From Cyanophora paradoxa (lineage: Eukaryota > Glaucocystophyceae > Cyanophorales > Cyanophoraceae): a stretch of DNA of 64,000 nucleotides. The stretch covers positions 1 to 64,000 of the forward strand of contig QPMI01000542.1 of NCBI GenBank assembly GCA_004431415.1. Reading direction: 5' to 3'. Shown here piece after piece: positions 18,860 to 30,500 of the stretch. A program made the translations under genes and the position numbers. Every line of letters begins with the position of its first letter. The first letter of the stretch is position 1. The notes below the pieces were generated by a model. It ran no database searches, had not been told where the DNA came from, and worked only from the letters and a program-made list of their open reading frames with translations.

Positions 18860-21800
18860 TCACTCGTCCCCCCCCGGGAGCCACAGGCGCACGGCGGGCT
18901 CGGGCGCCTCCCCGTCCCCCTCGCCGGCCCCGCCCTCGCCGGCCTCGAGGCGCACGCCACCCTCCTGCTCCAGCAACAGCGCGAGCTTTGCGGACATCAC
19001 CGTCGCCCCGTCGTACTGCCAACCGTTCGCGCGGTCACGAGGGAGGCCAGAGGGCCGGGGCGAGTCGGAGAGCACCTTGCAGCCACGGAACTCCTGCGCG
19101 CGCTTCGTGCCGATGCGCCTGGCACAGAACACGCGCTGTGGGGGAGCAGGCGGGCGGTCAGACAGAAAGACGCCTGCAGCTGGAGAAGAAGAAAGGGGAT
19201 GGCAGCGGCCAGCCTGCCAGCCTGCCAGCCCCGCAGGTGCGCGTGCGCACGGGGAGAGTCGAGACGTTGATGGTCCCGTCGGGGCGACCGACGGCGATCA
19301 GGCCCCGCCCGCCCAGCGCGCCCTGCACAAAAGGCAGTCTAAGAAGGGGATCCGCCAGTCCTTATTTTGCAGAGGACGCACCTCGGCAACTGTGAACGAA
19401 GGAGATTCGAATTCAAATCCATTCAGAAGGAGCGGCAGGTTCATAATTCTTCGAAAAGGTTCCCATTCCGATCCATCCGACTTTCCGGATTGCAGCCCGT
19501 GCTCCTTGTCTACCTCATTCGACCCATCTGATTCCGATCCATCTGACTCCTCGAATTGCAGATTCTCCTCCCTGTCCACAGTCTCTGCCGACTGCCAGCG
19601 CCACACGTACGCCGGCGCCGCCTCCTCTCCTATTCGAGGGCGAATGCGCAGCGCCGCTGCATCCTGTCCACCCATGATGTGAGAAAGCAAAACCTCAATC
19701 GAATCGCGCATATGCCCAATCAAAGAAAAAACCTTTGAAAAGGCAAGTTTGAACTCAAATTGGGTATATATTTTCGGCGGAGGGAACTTCGTTCTTGCAA
19801 GCTCCGCCCCGCTCTCCAGGTCCCACACCCGCAGCGTCGTGTCCTCGCTCCCTGACACAGCGCGCTTCCCGTCCTGCGACCCGCCGATAGGCCCCCGAGG
19901 CCCCCGAGGTCAGCCTCGGGCCCCGGCCCCCGGCCCGCCCCCCGCGCACCGGCGAGATCGAAACCGAGCGGATCGCGTCCTCGTGACCCGCGAGGCACCG
20001 CAGCTCCGCCCCGCTCTCCAGGTCCCACAACCGCAGCGTCCTGTCGTGGCCCCCCGACACGGTGCGCTTGCCGTCCTGTGGTTTGCAGAAACCCCAAGGC
20101 TCCCAAGATCAGCCTCGGGCCCCGGGTTCCGGCCCCCCGGCCACCCCTCGCGCACCGGCAGGATCGCCAGCGAGAAGGCGAAATGCCCGTGGCCCGCGAG
20201 GCACCGCAGCTCCGCCCCGCTTTCCAGGTCCCACAACCGCACCGTGTCGTCGTCGCTCCCCGACACGGCGCGCTTTCCGTCCTGCGGATTGCAGAGACCC
20301 CAAGGCTCCCAAGATCAGTTTCGGGCCCCGGGTTCCGGCCCCTCCCTTCGCGCACCGGCGAGATCGCAACCGAGTTGACCGGGCACTCGTGGCCCGTGAG
20401 GCGGCGCAGCTTCGCCCCACTCTCCAGGTCCCACAACCGCAGCTGCAGCGTGTTAGCCTCCCTCCCCGACACGGCGCGCTTCCCGTCCTGCGGCCCGCCG
20501 AGAGGCCCCCAAGGCCCCCGCAATCAGCATCCGGACACAAGCCCCGGCCGCACCCCCCGCGCACAGGCGAGAACGCCACCGAGATGACCCTGTCCTCATG
20601 ACCCTCGAGGCACCGCAGCTCCGCCCCGCTCTCCAGGTCCCACACCCGCAGCGTCGTGTCCTCGCCCCCAGACACGGCGCGCTTTCCGTCCTGCGGCCCG
20701 CCAAGAGGCCGCCGAGGCTCCCGCAATCAGCATCCGGACCCAAGCCCCGGCCGCAACCCCCGCGCACAGGCGAGATCGCCACCGAGATGACCCTGTCCTC
20801 ATGACCCTCGAGGCACCGCAGCTCCGCCCCGCTCTCCAGGTCCCACACCCGCAGCGTCTTGTCCTCGCCCCCTGACACGGCGCGCTTCCCGTCCTGCGAC
20901 CCGCCGAGAGGCTCCCGAGGCCCTTGCAATCAGCCTCGGGCCCCAATTGCAAGCCCCCGCCCGCTGCCCGCGCACGGGCGAGATCGCCACCGAAGTGACC
21001 CCGCCCTCATGGCCCGCGAGGCGCCGCAGCTCCGCCCCGCTCTCCAGGTCCCACACCCGCAGCGTCGTGTCCTCGCTCCCTGACACAGCGCGCTTCCCGT
21101 CCTGCGACCCGCCGAGAGGCTCCCGAGGCCCCCGAGATCAGCTTCCGTCCCAAAACCAAGCTCGTCCCCCGCGCACCGGCGAGATCGCTACTGCGCCGAC
21201 ATCGCGCTCGTGGCCCGCGAGGCACCGCAGCTCCTCCCCGCTCTCCAGGTCCCACACCCGCAGCGTCGTGTCCTCGCTCCCTGACACCGCGCGCTTCCCG
21301 TCCTGCGGCCCGCCGAGAGGCTCCCGAGGCCCCCGAGATCAGCTTCCGTCCCAAAACCAAGCTCGTCCCCCGCGCACCGGCGAGATCGCTACTGCGCCGA
21401 CATCGCGCTCGTGGCCCGCAAGGCGCCGCAGCTCCGCCCCGCTCTCCAGGTCCCACACCCGAAGCGTGCTGTCGCCGCTCCCTGACACCGCGCGCTTCCC
21501 GTCCTGCGGCCCGCCGAGAGGCCCCCGAGGCCCCCGAGATCAGCTTCCGTCTCGAAACCAAGCTTATCCCCAGCGCACTGGCGAGATCGCTACTGCGCCG
21601 ACATCGCGCTCGTGGCCCGCGAGGCACCGCAGCTCCTCCCCGCTCTCCAGGTCCCACATCCGCAGCGTCTTATCCCAGCTCCCCGACAAGGCGCGCTTCC
21701 CGTCCTGCGACCCGCCGACAGACCCCCGAGGCCCCCGCAATCAGCCTCAGATTCCGAGCCCCGGCCCGCCCCCCGCGCACCGGCGAGATCGCCACCGAGA

Positions 21801-24800
21801 TGACCCTGTCCTCATGACCCTCGAGGCACCGCAGCTCCGCCCCGCTCTCCAGGTCCCACATCCGCAGCGTGCTGTCGCCGCTCCCTGAGACCGCGCGCTT
21901 CCCGTCCTGCGGCCCGCCGACAGACCCCCGAGGCCCCCGCAATCAGCCTCAGTCCCAAAACCCGGCCCGGCCCCCAGCGCACGGGCGAGATCGCCACCGA
22001 AGTGACCCTGCCCTCGTGGCCCGCGAGGCGCCGCAGCTCCGCCCCGCTCTCCAGGTCCCACACCCGAAGCGTCTTGTCGGAGCTCCCCGACACGGCGCGC
22101 TTCCCGTCCTGCGGCCCGCCGACAGACCCCCGATGCCCCCGCAATCAGCCTCAGATTCCGAGCCCCGGCCCGCCCCCCACGCACCGGCAAGATCGCCACC
22201 GATGAGACACTGCCCTCGTGGCCCGCGAGGCACCGCAGCTCCGCCCCGCTCTCCAGGTCCCACACCCGCAACCTCTTGTCGCTGCCCCCTGACACGGCGC
22301 GCTTCCCGTCCTGCGGCCCGCCGACAGACCCCCCATGCCCCCGCGATCAGCCTCAGATTCCGAGCCCCGGCCCGCCCCCCACGCACCGGCAAGATCGCCA
22401 CGGAGGAGACCCCGTCCTCGTGGCCCGCGAGGCGCCGAAGCTCCACTCCACTTTCCAGGTCCCACACCCGCAGCGTGCTGTCGCCGCTCCCTGACACGGC
22501 ACGCTTCCCATCCTGCAAGGCGCAGAGAAGCCCGAAGGCCTGGAAATCAGCCTCGGGCCCCGCGCGTCATCATATTCTTTGCAACGCACCCGAGTAATAG
22601 CGACAGCATTCACATAATCTTCGTGCCCCCGGAGTGCCGGGTTGAGTGTGACGCTGCAGTCCATGAGCACGGCCCCGCGAAGGTCCGCCCCGGCGAGGTT
22701 CGCGTCGAGGAGGCTGCAGCCCGTGAGGTCCGCCCCACGCAGGTCCGCCCCCGCCGCCTCCAGCCGCTGTAGATCGGCCCCGGGCACGCGCACGCGTCGA
22801 AGGCTGCTGCCCGCAAAGCTGTAGCCCGCTGCGGACAGTGTCAACAGCGTTGCGATCGCGAGCAAGTAGACCGCACCGCGGTTCAGGATTGTCATGGCGT
22901 TGGCAGAAGCGGTGATGTCTCCTGGCGTGGCGTCTTCGCGGCGGCTCCTCTCCATCAGCTCCAGCAGTTTCTGCGCCGGACTCCGATGTCGAAGCAAGCA
23001 ATGTGATGAGACGCATGCACAGCGGCGCAGCGCACGTCGCGGTAGTCGACGTCGGCGGTGCAGCAGTCGGCGAGGAACTGGAGGATCTTCGGCTCCTTCG
23101 TCAGCAATCTGGTCCCAGCAACGCCAACACGTGTGAATGCCAGGCAGGAAATTAAAGCGAAACTTGCGAATGCTGCACCGCAGGTGGAGGAGGCTGGGGT
23201 CCGCCCGCATAACAGCGGCGCTGCCGTCGGCAATGCTCTGCGCCCGGCGCAGGGCCTGCAGCTTCGCGTGTGGCCGGGCACGCTCCTCATGCGGGGCTGC
23301 CCCGACCTCGCCCTCGATCGCCTGGGAAGCGGCGAAGACGCACGTTCGAGCTGTGCGCATGCATTGGCAGGAGTCGCGATCCAGGCGCACCGATCGGAAC
23401 GCGTTGGCGCCGTCGGCGTACGCCCCCTCCGCGACAAAGTACTCCAGGAGCGTCTGCCGCGGGCGTCAGAACAAGGGACGGCGCCGCGGAGCGGGCGGGC
23501 CTTGTGGAGGAAGCGGACGGCCGTGCCGCCGTCGGCCGCCCGGGCGACGCGCAGCGGGCAGTTGTCGCGGCAGAAGGCGAGGACGGGGTCCGACGTGTAC
23601 GTGAGGAGCTCGATGCAGAGCCGGAGGTCAGCGCCCTGCGCGCCCTCCGCCGGCACGGCCGCCATCGACGTCGCATCCGCCGCCTTCGCACTGCGAGGAA
23701 CGTACTGCGCGCCCTTCGCCTTCTTTGGAGGGCAGAGCACTTCGGAGACGGCCGCCTGCACAGCCCCTGCCATCGGCCGTGAACGGTGCGGAGGGCGGAG
23801 GGCCCGCACTCGGAACATGGCGTCGGCAAGGTCCTTGCAGTACCCGCGGGAGTACTCCTGGAAGTCGCTCAGCGTCCAATCCTTCAGGTCGCCTGGCGAC
23901 GGAATCACGTGCACGTGTCAGATCACGAAATCAAAGCGATCACTGAGGTCCAGACAACAGCTATTCATGAGTCTCAAAAAAAAACAATCAGCCCGTACCC
24001 GTCTCCTTGGCCGCCAACGTCGACTTGTCCCACTGACGCTTGAACCACAGCTGCCCACGAACGCCGTCAGCCGTAATTCGCCCGGCGGCCCATGCCCAAC
24101 GGGGCGGCAGCGCCCCGGCGCACCTCGACGAACTGCTGGTAGAGCTCGCGGATCGTCAGGAGGTACGACGCGGCGGCCTTGGCCGGCGCGTTCTCTGAGT
24201 GGGCCGCCTCGCTGCGGAATGACGAAGTTAGTTGCAGCCGTTGCGGAGCGGCACGGAAAGCGGGGCTCACCGGCTCTTTAGTATCTTAGGCAGCGATTTC
24301 ACGACCATACTGCGCGCCCCGAGGCGACGGCAATCGTCAGGCATGAGTCGGCAAGGATCATCGGATCGGACGCACGTGAGCGTGAAGGGGTTCTCGATGA
24401 GCGTCGCGGTGCCGGGGACCTGCGCGATGCGCGCCGCGTACTCCTCCGCCGTCCACGTGCAGTCCAGGTCCCGCGAGCCCTCCAGCGCCGTGGGCCCGTA
24501 CATGCCGACGTACTTCGACACATACACTCCCACCTGCGGCAGGCTTCGGATAAGAGAGCTAGTGGCTGAAAGAGGCGCGAGCGGGCTCGCGGGCGGACCT
24601 GCTCCGAGTCGAACGGGTGGGTGCAGACCTCCTCGAGCGCCCCGCGATCGCCCCCCGGCGCGAACAGCGCCTGCGGGGAGGTCGCTTGGCGTGGCGGGGC
24701 GGGGCGGGCGGGGCTGCGGAGGGCCGAGGGGCGGCGCACGGGGTAGTCGGGCTGGGCGGCGAGGTACGCCGAGCGGCACGTGACGACGACGGCGGAGGCC

Positions 24801-27285
24801 CACTTGCCGAGCTCGTTGCCGTTCCAGAGGGCCGGCGGCCGGCCGACCCCAGTCTCCAGCTCGTCGTACGCGTCCAGCAGCAACACCAGCCCGCGGCTGC
24901 GCACAAGAATCGTCGAGATACGAAGGGTGGGCCGGCGGCGTGGGCACATGTGTAGCACCTGTCCCGCAGGGTGGGCAGGTCGGCCTCGGGCAAGCCGAGG
25001 ACGCCGGCCGCCTCCGCCCGCAGCCCGCTCGCCGCCCGCTCCCGCGTGATGTTCGAGAGGCGCAGAAGGCACGTGACGGGCAGCCGGTCGTCGTCGCCGG
25101 CCGGCGGGCGGCCGTCCGCCCCGGCCCACTGCTCGCAGGCGCGGCGGTGCAGGTGCGCGAGGAAGGTCGACTTGCTGGAGCCGGGCTCGCCCGCGATGAG
25201 GAGCACGCGGGCGCCGCCGGCGGGCGCGGCAGGGGCAGTGTCCGCAGACCCTGCCCCGCCCCGGGCGGGGAGGCGGCGGCGGAGGAAAGCGTCGACGTGG
25301 CCGGCGAGGTCGACGACGTTGCGGCGGGCGGCGTCCGTCGTCGCCTTTGGGTGCACGTACAGCGCCAGCGCCTGCGCCGCGTCCTCGTCGCCCGCCTCCG
25401 CCTTTGCGTACTGCGCCCGGCCCGCGAGTGAGGGGCGAGGCGGGAAGCTCCGCCTCCAGCTCCGCCAGGTGCCCGCCCTCCGCCAGCGCCGCCACCAGCC
25501 GCGCCCGCCGGTACCTGCGCCCCGCCGCTCGGCCTCGCGGTGCGGCCGCCCGGGCCGGGCGGGCGGGGCGGGGGCGGCACCAGCACTTCTTGCCCTGGAG
25601 GTCGTCGGCGCCGACGAGCTGGCGGAGGTCGGCCCAGAACTCCCGCACGTCCTCCAGCACCCCGGCCCCGTCCACCGAGCCCGCCGCCTCCTGCCCGCTG
25701 GCCCCGGTCGGGCGCGCGCCGGCGCAGGGCGCGCGGGGAAGGGAAGGGACTTTGGCGGCGGCGACGAGCTCCATGGCGGTGGTGACGCCGAAGCTGGAGA
25801 CGCCGTCGAAGACGACCTTGCCCGCCCGGTACAGCTTGTACACCACCCGCCCTGCCCGCCCGCCCCCGCCACGGTCAGCTCCCGGCGTCACCCGCCGCCC
25901 CGCGCCGCGCCGCGCACCGAGGGCCTTGGCGCGGCCGAGGGCGTTCTGGAGCGGGTCGTAGTCGGAGCTGGCGGCGGCGAGGGCCTGCCGCGCGAAGCTC
26001 GCCGCCGCCTCCGCGCGCCACCAGCCGCAGCCCTCGAAGCCCCTCAGCAGCGCGTCCAGCTCCTTGGCCGCCCCTCGTAGCTCAGCGCCGGCGCCTCTGC
26101 CGCCGGACGCTCGGCGCTCGGCCGGCGCTGCGCGAGCGCGCGCGGGGGCGGGCGGCGGGCGGCGGCGCACCGTCCGAGTCGAAGCCGGCGCCGCTGCCGC
26201 GGGCCTCGACGGCGGCGAGGGCGGCCGGCACGAGCCGCAGCGATGCCAGCGCGTCCACGTCCCCCGGCGAGGCCGCCCCGACGCCCCTCAGCTGCGCCCG
26301 TGTCAGGCGGCGGCCGCCGGCGCCGGGCGGGCGGGGCCGGGGCGGGGGCCGGGGCGGGGCGGGCCTGCTCGGCGCAGAACTCGACGAGGCGGGCGCGGTC
26401 GGTGGAGGTCAGCGTGCCCCGCGGCAGCCGCCCGAGCACGCCCGCCAGCGCCCCGACGCGCGCCGGCGGCACCCGCGCCAGCACCGTGCTCCGCCGCAGC
26501 GACAGCAGCACGTCGAGCAGCTGCGGCGCGGCGTCGGGGGATGAGGGCGGGGCGGGGCGGGGCGGGGGCGGCGCGGGGCGGGCGCAACGCTGCGGGAGAG
26601 CTCGGCGTCGCCCGAGAGGACCACCGCGCACGCGTCCGCGAGCTCCGCCGGCGACGGGATCGCCTTCTCAGCGAATAGCTCCAGCGCTGCGCGCGCGGGG
26701 CGGCCCGCCCGCCTGAGCCACGGGCGCGGGCGCGCGGGCAGGCGGGGCGTCGCCGGGTCCGGGCGGGCGGCGCGGACCTGCGCGGCACGCTTCCCTCGCG
26801 GCCTCCAGCGCCTTGCTCACGTCGCCCCCGAACTGCCTCTGGACGACGGGGAGTTCCAGGGCGAGCCGCGGCGCGTCGGGCCCGGCCGGCGCCGCCGCCG
26901 CCTCGCGGAGGAGCCCGCAGAGGCCCGCGAGCTGCGCGACCGAAGTGGCGTCCTCCAGCGCACTCAGCCTCCTCAGCTCGTCGGCCCCGCACACCCACGC
27001 AAGTCCGGTCACGGTCGCAGTCGAGGCTTCGTGTGCATGGGCGCTGAACGGAGTTCTCGTGCGCGCCTCTGCTACCGCTGCTGGGATTGCCGGCGCGGCG
27101 CTGACGGTCGTGGAGGGATTGCCAGCTGCAGCGGGGCCAGGCCCGCCCGCGCCAGGGGAAGTTCGGGCTTCGACCTCGGGCGAAACTGGGGCCGCGCGAG
27201 GCACTGCGCCCGTGCCGGTACCAGCGCTAGCAGCTGGAGCCGACGATGCGTTCGAAGGCGTGGGCGACGAAGCCCCGCAACCCAT
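18860..27285 (-). CDS. NACHT NTPase with pentapeptide repeats and WD40 repeats (STAND/NLR-type receptor), multi-exon
   Basis: The start MGCGAS at 27,285 fits N-myristoylation of Gly2 with palmitoylation of Cys3, so membrane anchoring is likely. A Pro/Ala-rich linker and a helical region follow (27,200-26,050), then the NACHT module. Its P-loop is [18 protein letters not shown] (about 25,155-25,210), Walker B is [14 protein letters not shown] (about 24,850-24,900), and LIENPFTL lies near 24,390. The helical part contains FLHK joined over an intron to [10 protein letters not shown] (about 23,440-23,550), a typical NACHT-downstream motif. Next comes a pentapeptide stretch ([20 protein letters not shown], about 22,690-22,780), 14 WD40 repeats (22,510-19,760) and a final [14 protein letters not shown] segment with the stop at 18,860. 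Introns mostly start GTGCG, some GC. Such proteins act as ligand-gated switches in immunity or cell death. Exon 1 ends near 26,789; other boundaries are approximate. Confidence 0.85.
19760..22510 (-). repeat. Fourteen tandem 200-209-bp units, each one WD40 exon plus one short intron
   Basis: The word CAGGTCCCA, which encodes WDLE on the minus strand, recurs at about 19,817, 20,020, 20,226, 20,426, 20,635, 20,838, 21,046, 21,246, 21,448, 21,649, 21,851, 22,052, 22,255 and 22,458. Each unit has a ~126-base exon running from DGKRAVSG through WDLESGAEL and GHE to VAISP, followed by a ~76-base GTGCG...GCAG intron. The exon starts and ends in phase 0, so units can be gained or lost without breaking the frame. 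Introns are also highly alike. Residues vary mainly at two places, before WDLE and after GH. Confidence 0.9.
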
Positions 27286-27564
27286 CGCGCTGGAGCTGGG
27301 AGCAGGGGCGGATTCAGCGATGATTCACGCGCGCTGCTCTACGGTTGGCAGCACCGTAGGGCCGGCGTAGGCTCGATGGGGTGTACACTTGTGTGTATGT
27401 ACACTGTACCCCTCTCTGCCCCAGCTTGCTTCGCCAGGGTCGCAGGCACGGCGCAGCAAGCAGCGTAATGCGCCATTATAGATGACATGAAATGCGAAAT
27501 CAGGCTCTCCGCCGCCCTAGCTAGCGCGAACGGGAATAGCTAGGCGAGTCACCGAAGCTTAGCG
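27286..27564. promoter_or_regulatory. Short intergenic region between two divergent genes
   Basis: The NLR-type gene starts leftward at 27,285 and the next gene rightward at 27,565, leaving 279 bases. It contains GTACACTTGTGTGTATGTAC-like words near 27,380-27,405 and a GTACACTGTACCCC word. Similar GGGGGTACAGTGTACA sequence occurs before the F-box gene at 36,710. A shared bidirectional promoter is inferred. Confidence 0.5.
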
Positions 27565-30500
27565 ATGCAGTCGGCGCTGGACGATGACGTCTCCGGGAGC
27601 TTCCCGCGCGTCATCGAGCTCCTACGGGCCGCCCCGCCCGTGCGCCGGGTTCCCCTGGCCTCCCGCCTCGCTCTCTGCCGCTGCCGCTAACTCGTCCCTC
27701 GCCGTCGCCGCCCGCAGGCCTTCGTCAAGGAGCTCGAGGAGCAGGTGTGCCCCTCCGAGCCTGCCGGCCCTCCGAGCCCACCGAGAGCTGACGCGGCGCA
27801 GTGGCGGGCGTACTTCCCGCACCAGGCCCCGCCGCGCTTCACGAAGGCGTACGCTGCGAAGGCGGCGCCGGAGCCCGCGCGGGGCAAGCACGCGTCACCG
27901 CCGCGGCGCCCCGGGCGTCGCCCGTCGACGTCCGCCGCCGCCTCGCCGCTGGCGGGGGAGCGGGGCGGGTGGCCGGCGCCGGAGCCGCTGGACGCCGTGG
28001 ACCGCGTGCGGCGGGCGCACGGGTACCCGCACGTCACGACGAGCAAGTTCCGCGTCTTCCTCGGCCTCGTGCGCCCCGCCCCGCGCCTTCTCCGGCGCCG
28101 CCCCGCGCCGACGGGCCGGGGGCAGGAGCGGGAGGTGAGCGCCCTGGAGGAGCAGGAGGAGATCGAGGAGGAGCTGGCGCGCCGCGCCCGCTCGCCTTCG
28201 CCCGAGCCGCCCTCGCCCGCCGACCGCGGCTCCCCGCCGCCCTTCTGGCCCGACGCGCCGTCGCCCGCGCTGCGGCCGCCGCCGCTGGCCGGCCCGTCGG
28301 CGACGCTGCGGGGCCCCGGGACGCGGTCGCTGCCGACGCTGCACCCGCCGTCGCTGGCGCAGCCGCCCTCGGCCAAGGGCGAGTATGATGCCGTCTTCGG
28401 GCGCGAGGCCGCCACCGAGATGCTCGCGCGCGTCCTCGGCTCCCACCGCCAGGCAAGCAAGCGACCAAATTTGATCCCGGATTCGATCCCAATTTGATCC
28501 CGCCTTCAACCAGTTCCACCTGGACCGAATGGCCTTCGAGGCGTCCCGGCCCTCCACGCCGAACCAGGCACGCCAAGAGTCAAGTTTCCACGATTTGATC
28601 CCGGATTTGATCTCGATTCGATCCCGGCGCCCCCGCGCAGTCGCTGGCGACTGCGCTGGCGAACGCAAGCTCAGCCGCCGGCGCCGTCGCCCCGCGCGAC
28701 GTGCTCCACTTCCGCCGCATGCTCTGGAAGTACTGGCACCAGGTTCGCGGCCCGGCTCGGCTCCGCGCGGGGCCTCTTTCCTTTCCTCACCCGCGGTACC
28801 CCCCGCATCCGCAGCTGTGGTCCATCTACTCGTTCTACACAGCGCGCGACGAGCCGGCCGACCCCTCCGAGGTACCCCCCTCTAGAGTCTTTTCCCTTAG
28901 AGTGTTCCGGCATCGAATGCGCCCTCCGTGCTAGCCCGCTAGAAGCCCGCTAGGCGTTTGATCGCCCCCTCCCGTCCCACTCCCGCCCCACGACCCGGGC
29001 TCCCCGCTAGCCCCGGGCTCCTCCGCCGTCCTCCTCCTCCTCCTCCTCCGGCCGCGCGCCCACGCCGCCCGCCCGCGCAGCCGGCGGACCGCGCGATGGA
29101 GCGCGTCCACCTCCTCACGTGGGCCAACGACCTGCGGCTCGACCTCCACGTACCCTCCGCCGCCCTCGACGACGCCTTCTACTGCGCCTCCCAGGAGCCC
29201 CCGTCCGGCGCCCCCGGCGCCCCGCAGGTGTGTCACGTGTACCCCCCGGCTCTGTGTGCCCCAGCAGGAGTGCTGACGCTGCTCCGCGCCGCGCCGCGCC
29301 GCGCGTGCGAGCGCAGGGCCCGGTGCCGCCGACGCCGCCCGACGAGGAGAGCGACGAGGAGGCGGGGGAGGACGGGGGCAAGGCCGCGGGGGGCTCGGGC
29401 AAGGCGGCCGCCCCGGGCGAGGAGCTCGGCCCCGGCCGCAGGTGCCCGGATTGAATTCGCTTCGAATTCGATCCGATTCGAACCGAGGCCCGCGCAGGGG
29501 GGCCCACTGGCTGCGGAAGAACCCGTCCTTCCGGGGGAAGAAGGGCCGCCGGCGCGCCTCCCTCATCGGGGGTACAGGCGCCACCGAGGGCATCTTCAAG
29601 AACCGGCGGTACCCCCCTTCCATACCGCCCACCATTCTGTACCCCCCTCGAGCCCGGGTACGCAGGTGCCGCTTCCTCGACTTCGTGGAGATCCTGTGCC
29701 GCCTGGCCGTCGAGGTACGCCCCCCCCCCCCCCCCCCCCACCCGCCCTGCCCCCACCCGCCCTGAACCTTCACCCCCCGCGCGCGCCCGCGCAGCTGGAC
29801 AAGTCGTTCCGCCCTGCAGGCCCGCCGGCGACAGGGGCGCCCCACGCGGGGGCCGGCGGCGTTCGGTCCCACGTGACTCTCAACGTGGCCTCTTCTCGTT
29901 CCCTCGGCGGCTCCTCCATCGGCGGGGGCGGGGCGGCGGCGGCGGCGGCGGCGGCGGCGCTGCCAACGTCGGCCCCTCCGCGCCGGCCAGCGCCCTGGTG
30001 GAGGCCGCCGCCGCGATCCTCGCCGGCGGCGGCAAGGGGCCGCAGCCGGGAGGGGTACAGGGCGAGACCGAGGGCGCGCGCGTCACGGCCGCCGTCGAGC
30101 GCTTCCTCGTGCGCCGCCTCGAATCCCGCCGCGTCCCTTTTCCTCCTCTCGTTCTTTTGACGCCCTCCCTTCAGATGAACAGCGTGGTACCCCTGAGCCG
30201 AACCTCCCCCTCCCCCGACTCGAAGGAGCGAAAAATCCTCCTCAGCCTCCCCGTACAGGCTCGTACCCCCTTTCATTCCCCCCTCATCCACCTCGCTCAC
30301 CGTGTACCCCCCTCAGAGCGAGGCGTACCACCGGCGGCGGGAGCTGCGCGAGCTCTTCGAGCAGTACGCCGGCAGGGGGCGCACCAGGCGCGGCCGTACC
30401 CTCCCTTATCGCCCCCCCGACCTCCTCCCCCGCTCTAACTCCGCGCAGCGTCCGGACGGACGGGGGCATCACGCTCCCCTACCTCGTCGAGTGCGTACCC

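Noticed and set aside
19749-22597. Long plus-strand frames across the WD40 array
   Set aside because: They mirror the minus-strand WD exons and cross their introns; the protein has no domain and repeats only because the DNA does.
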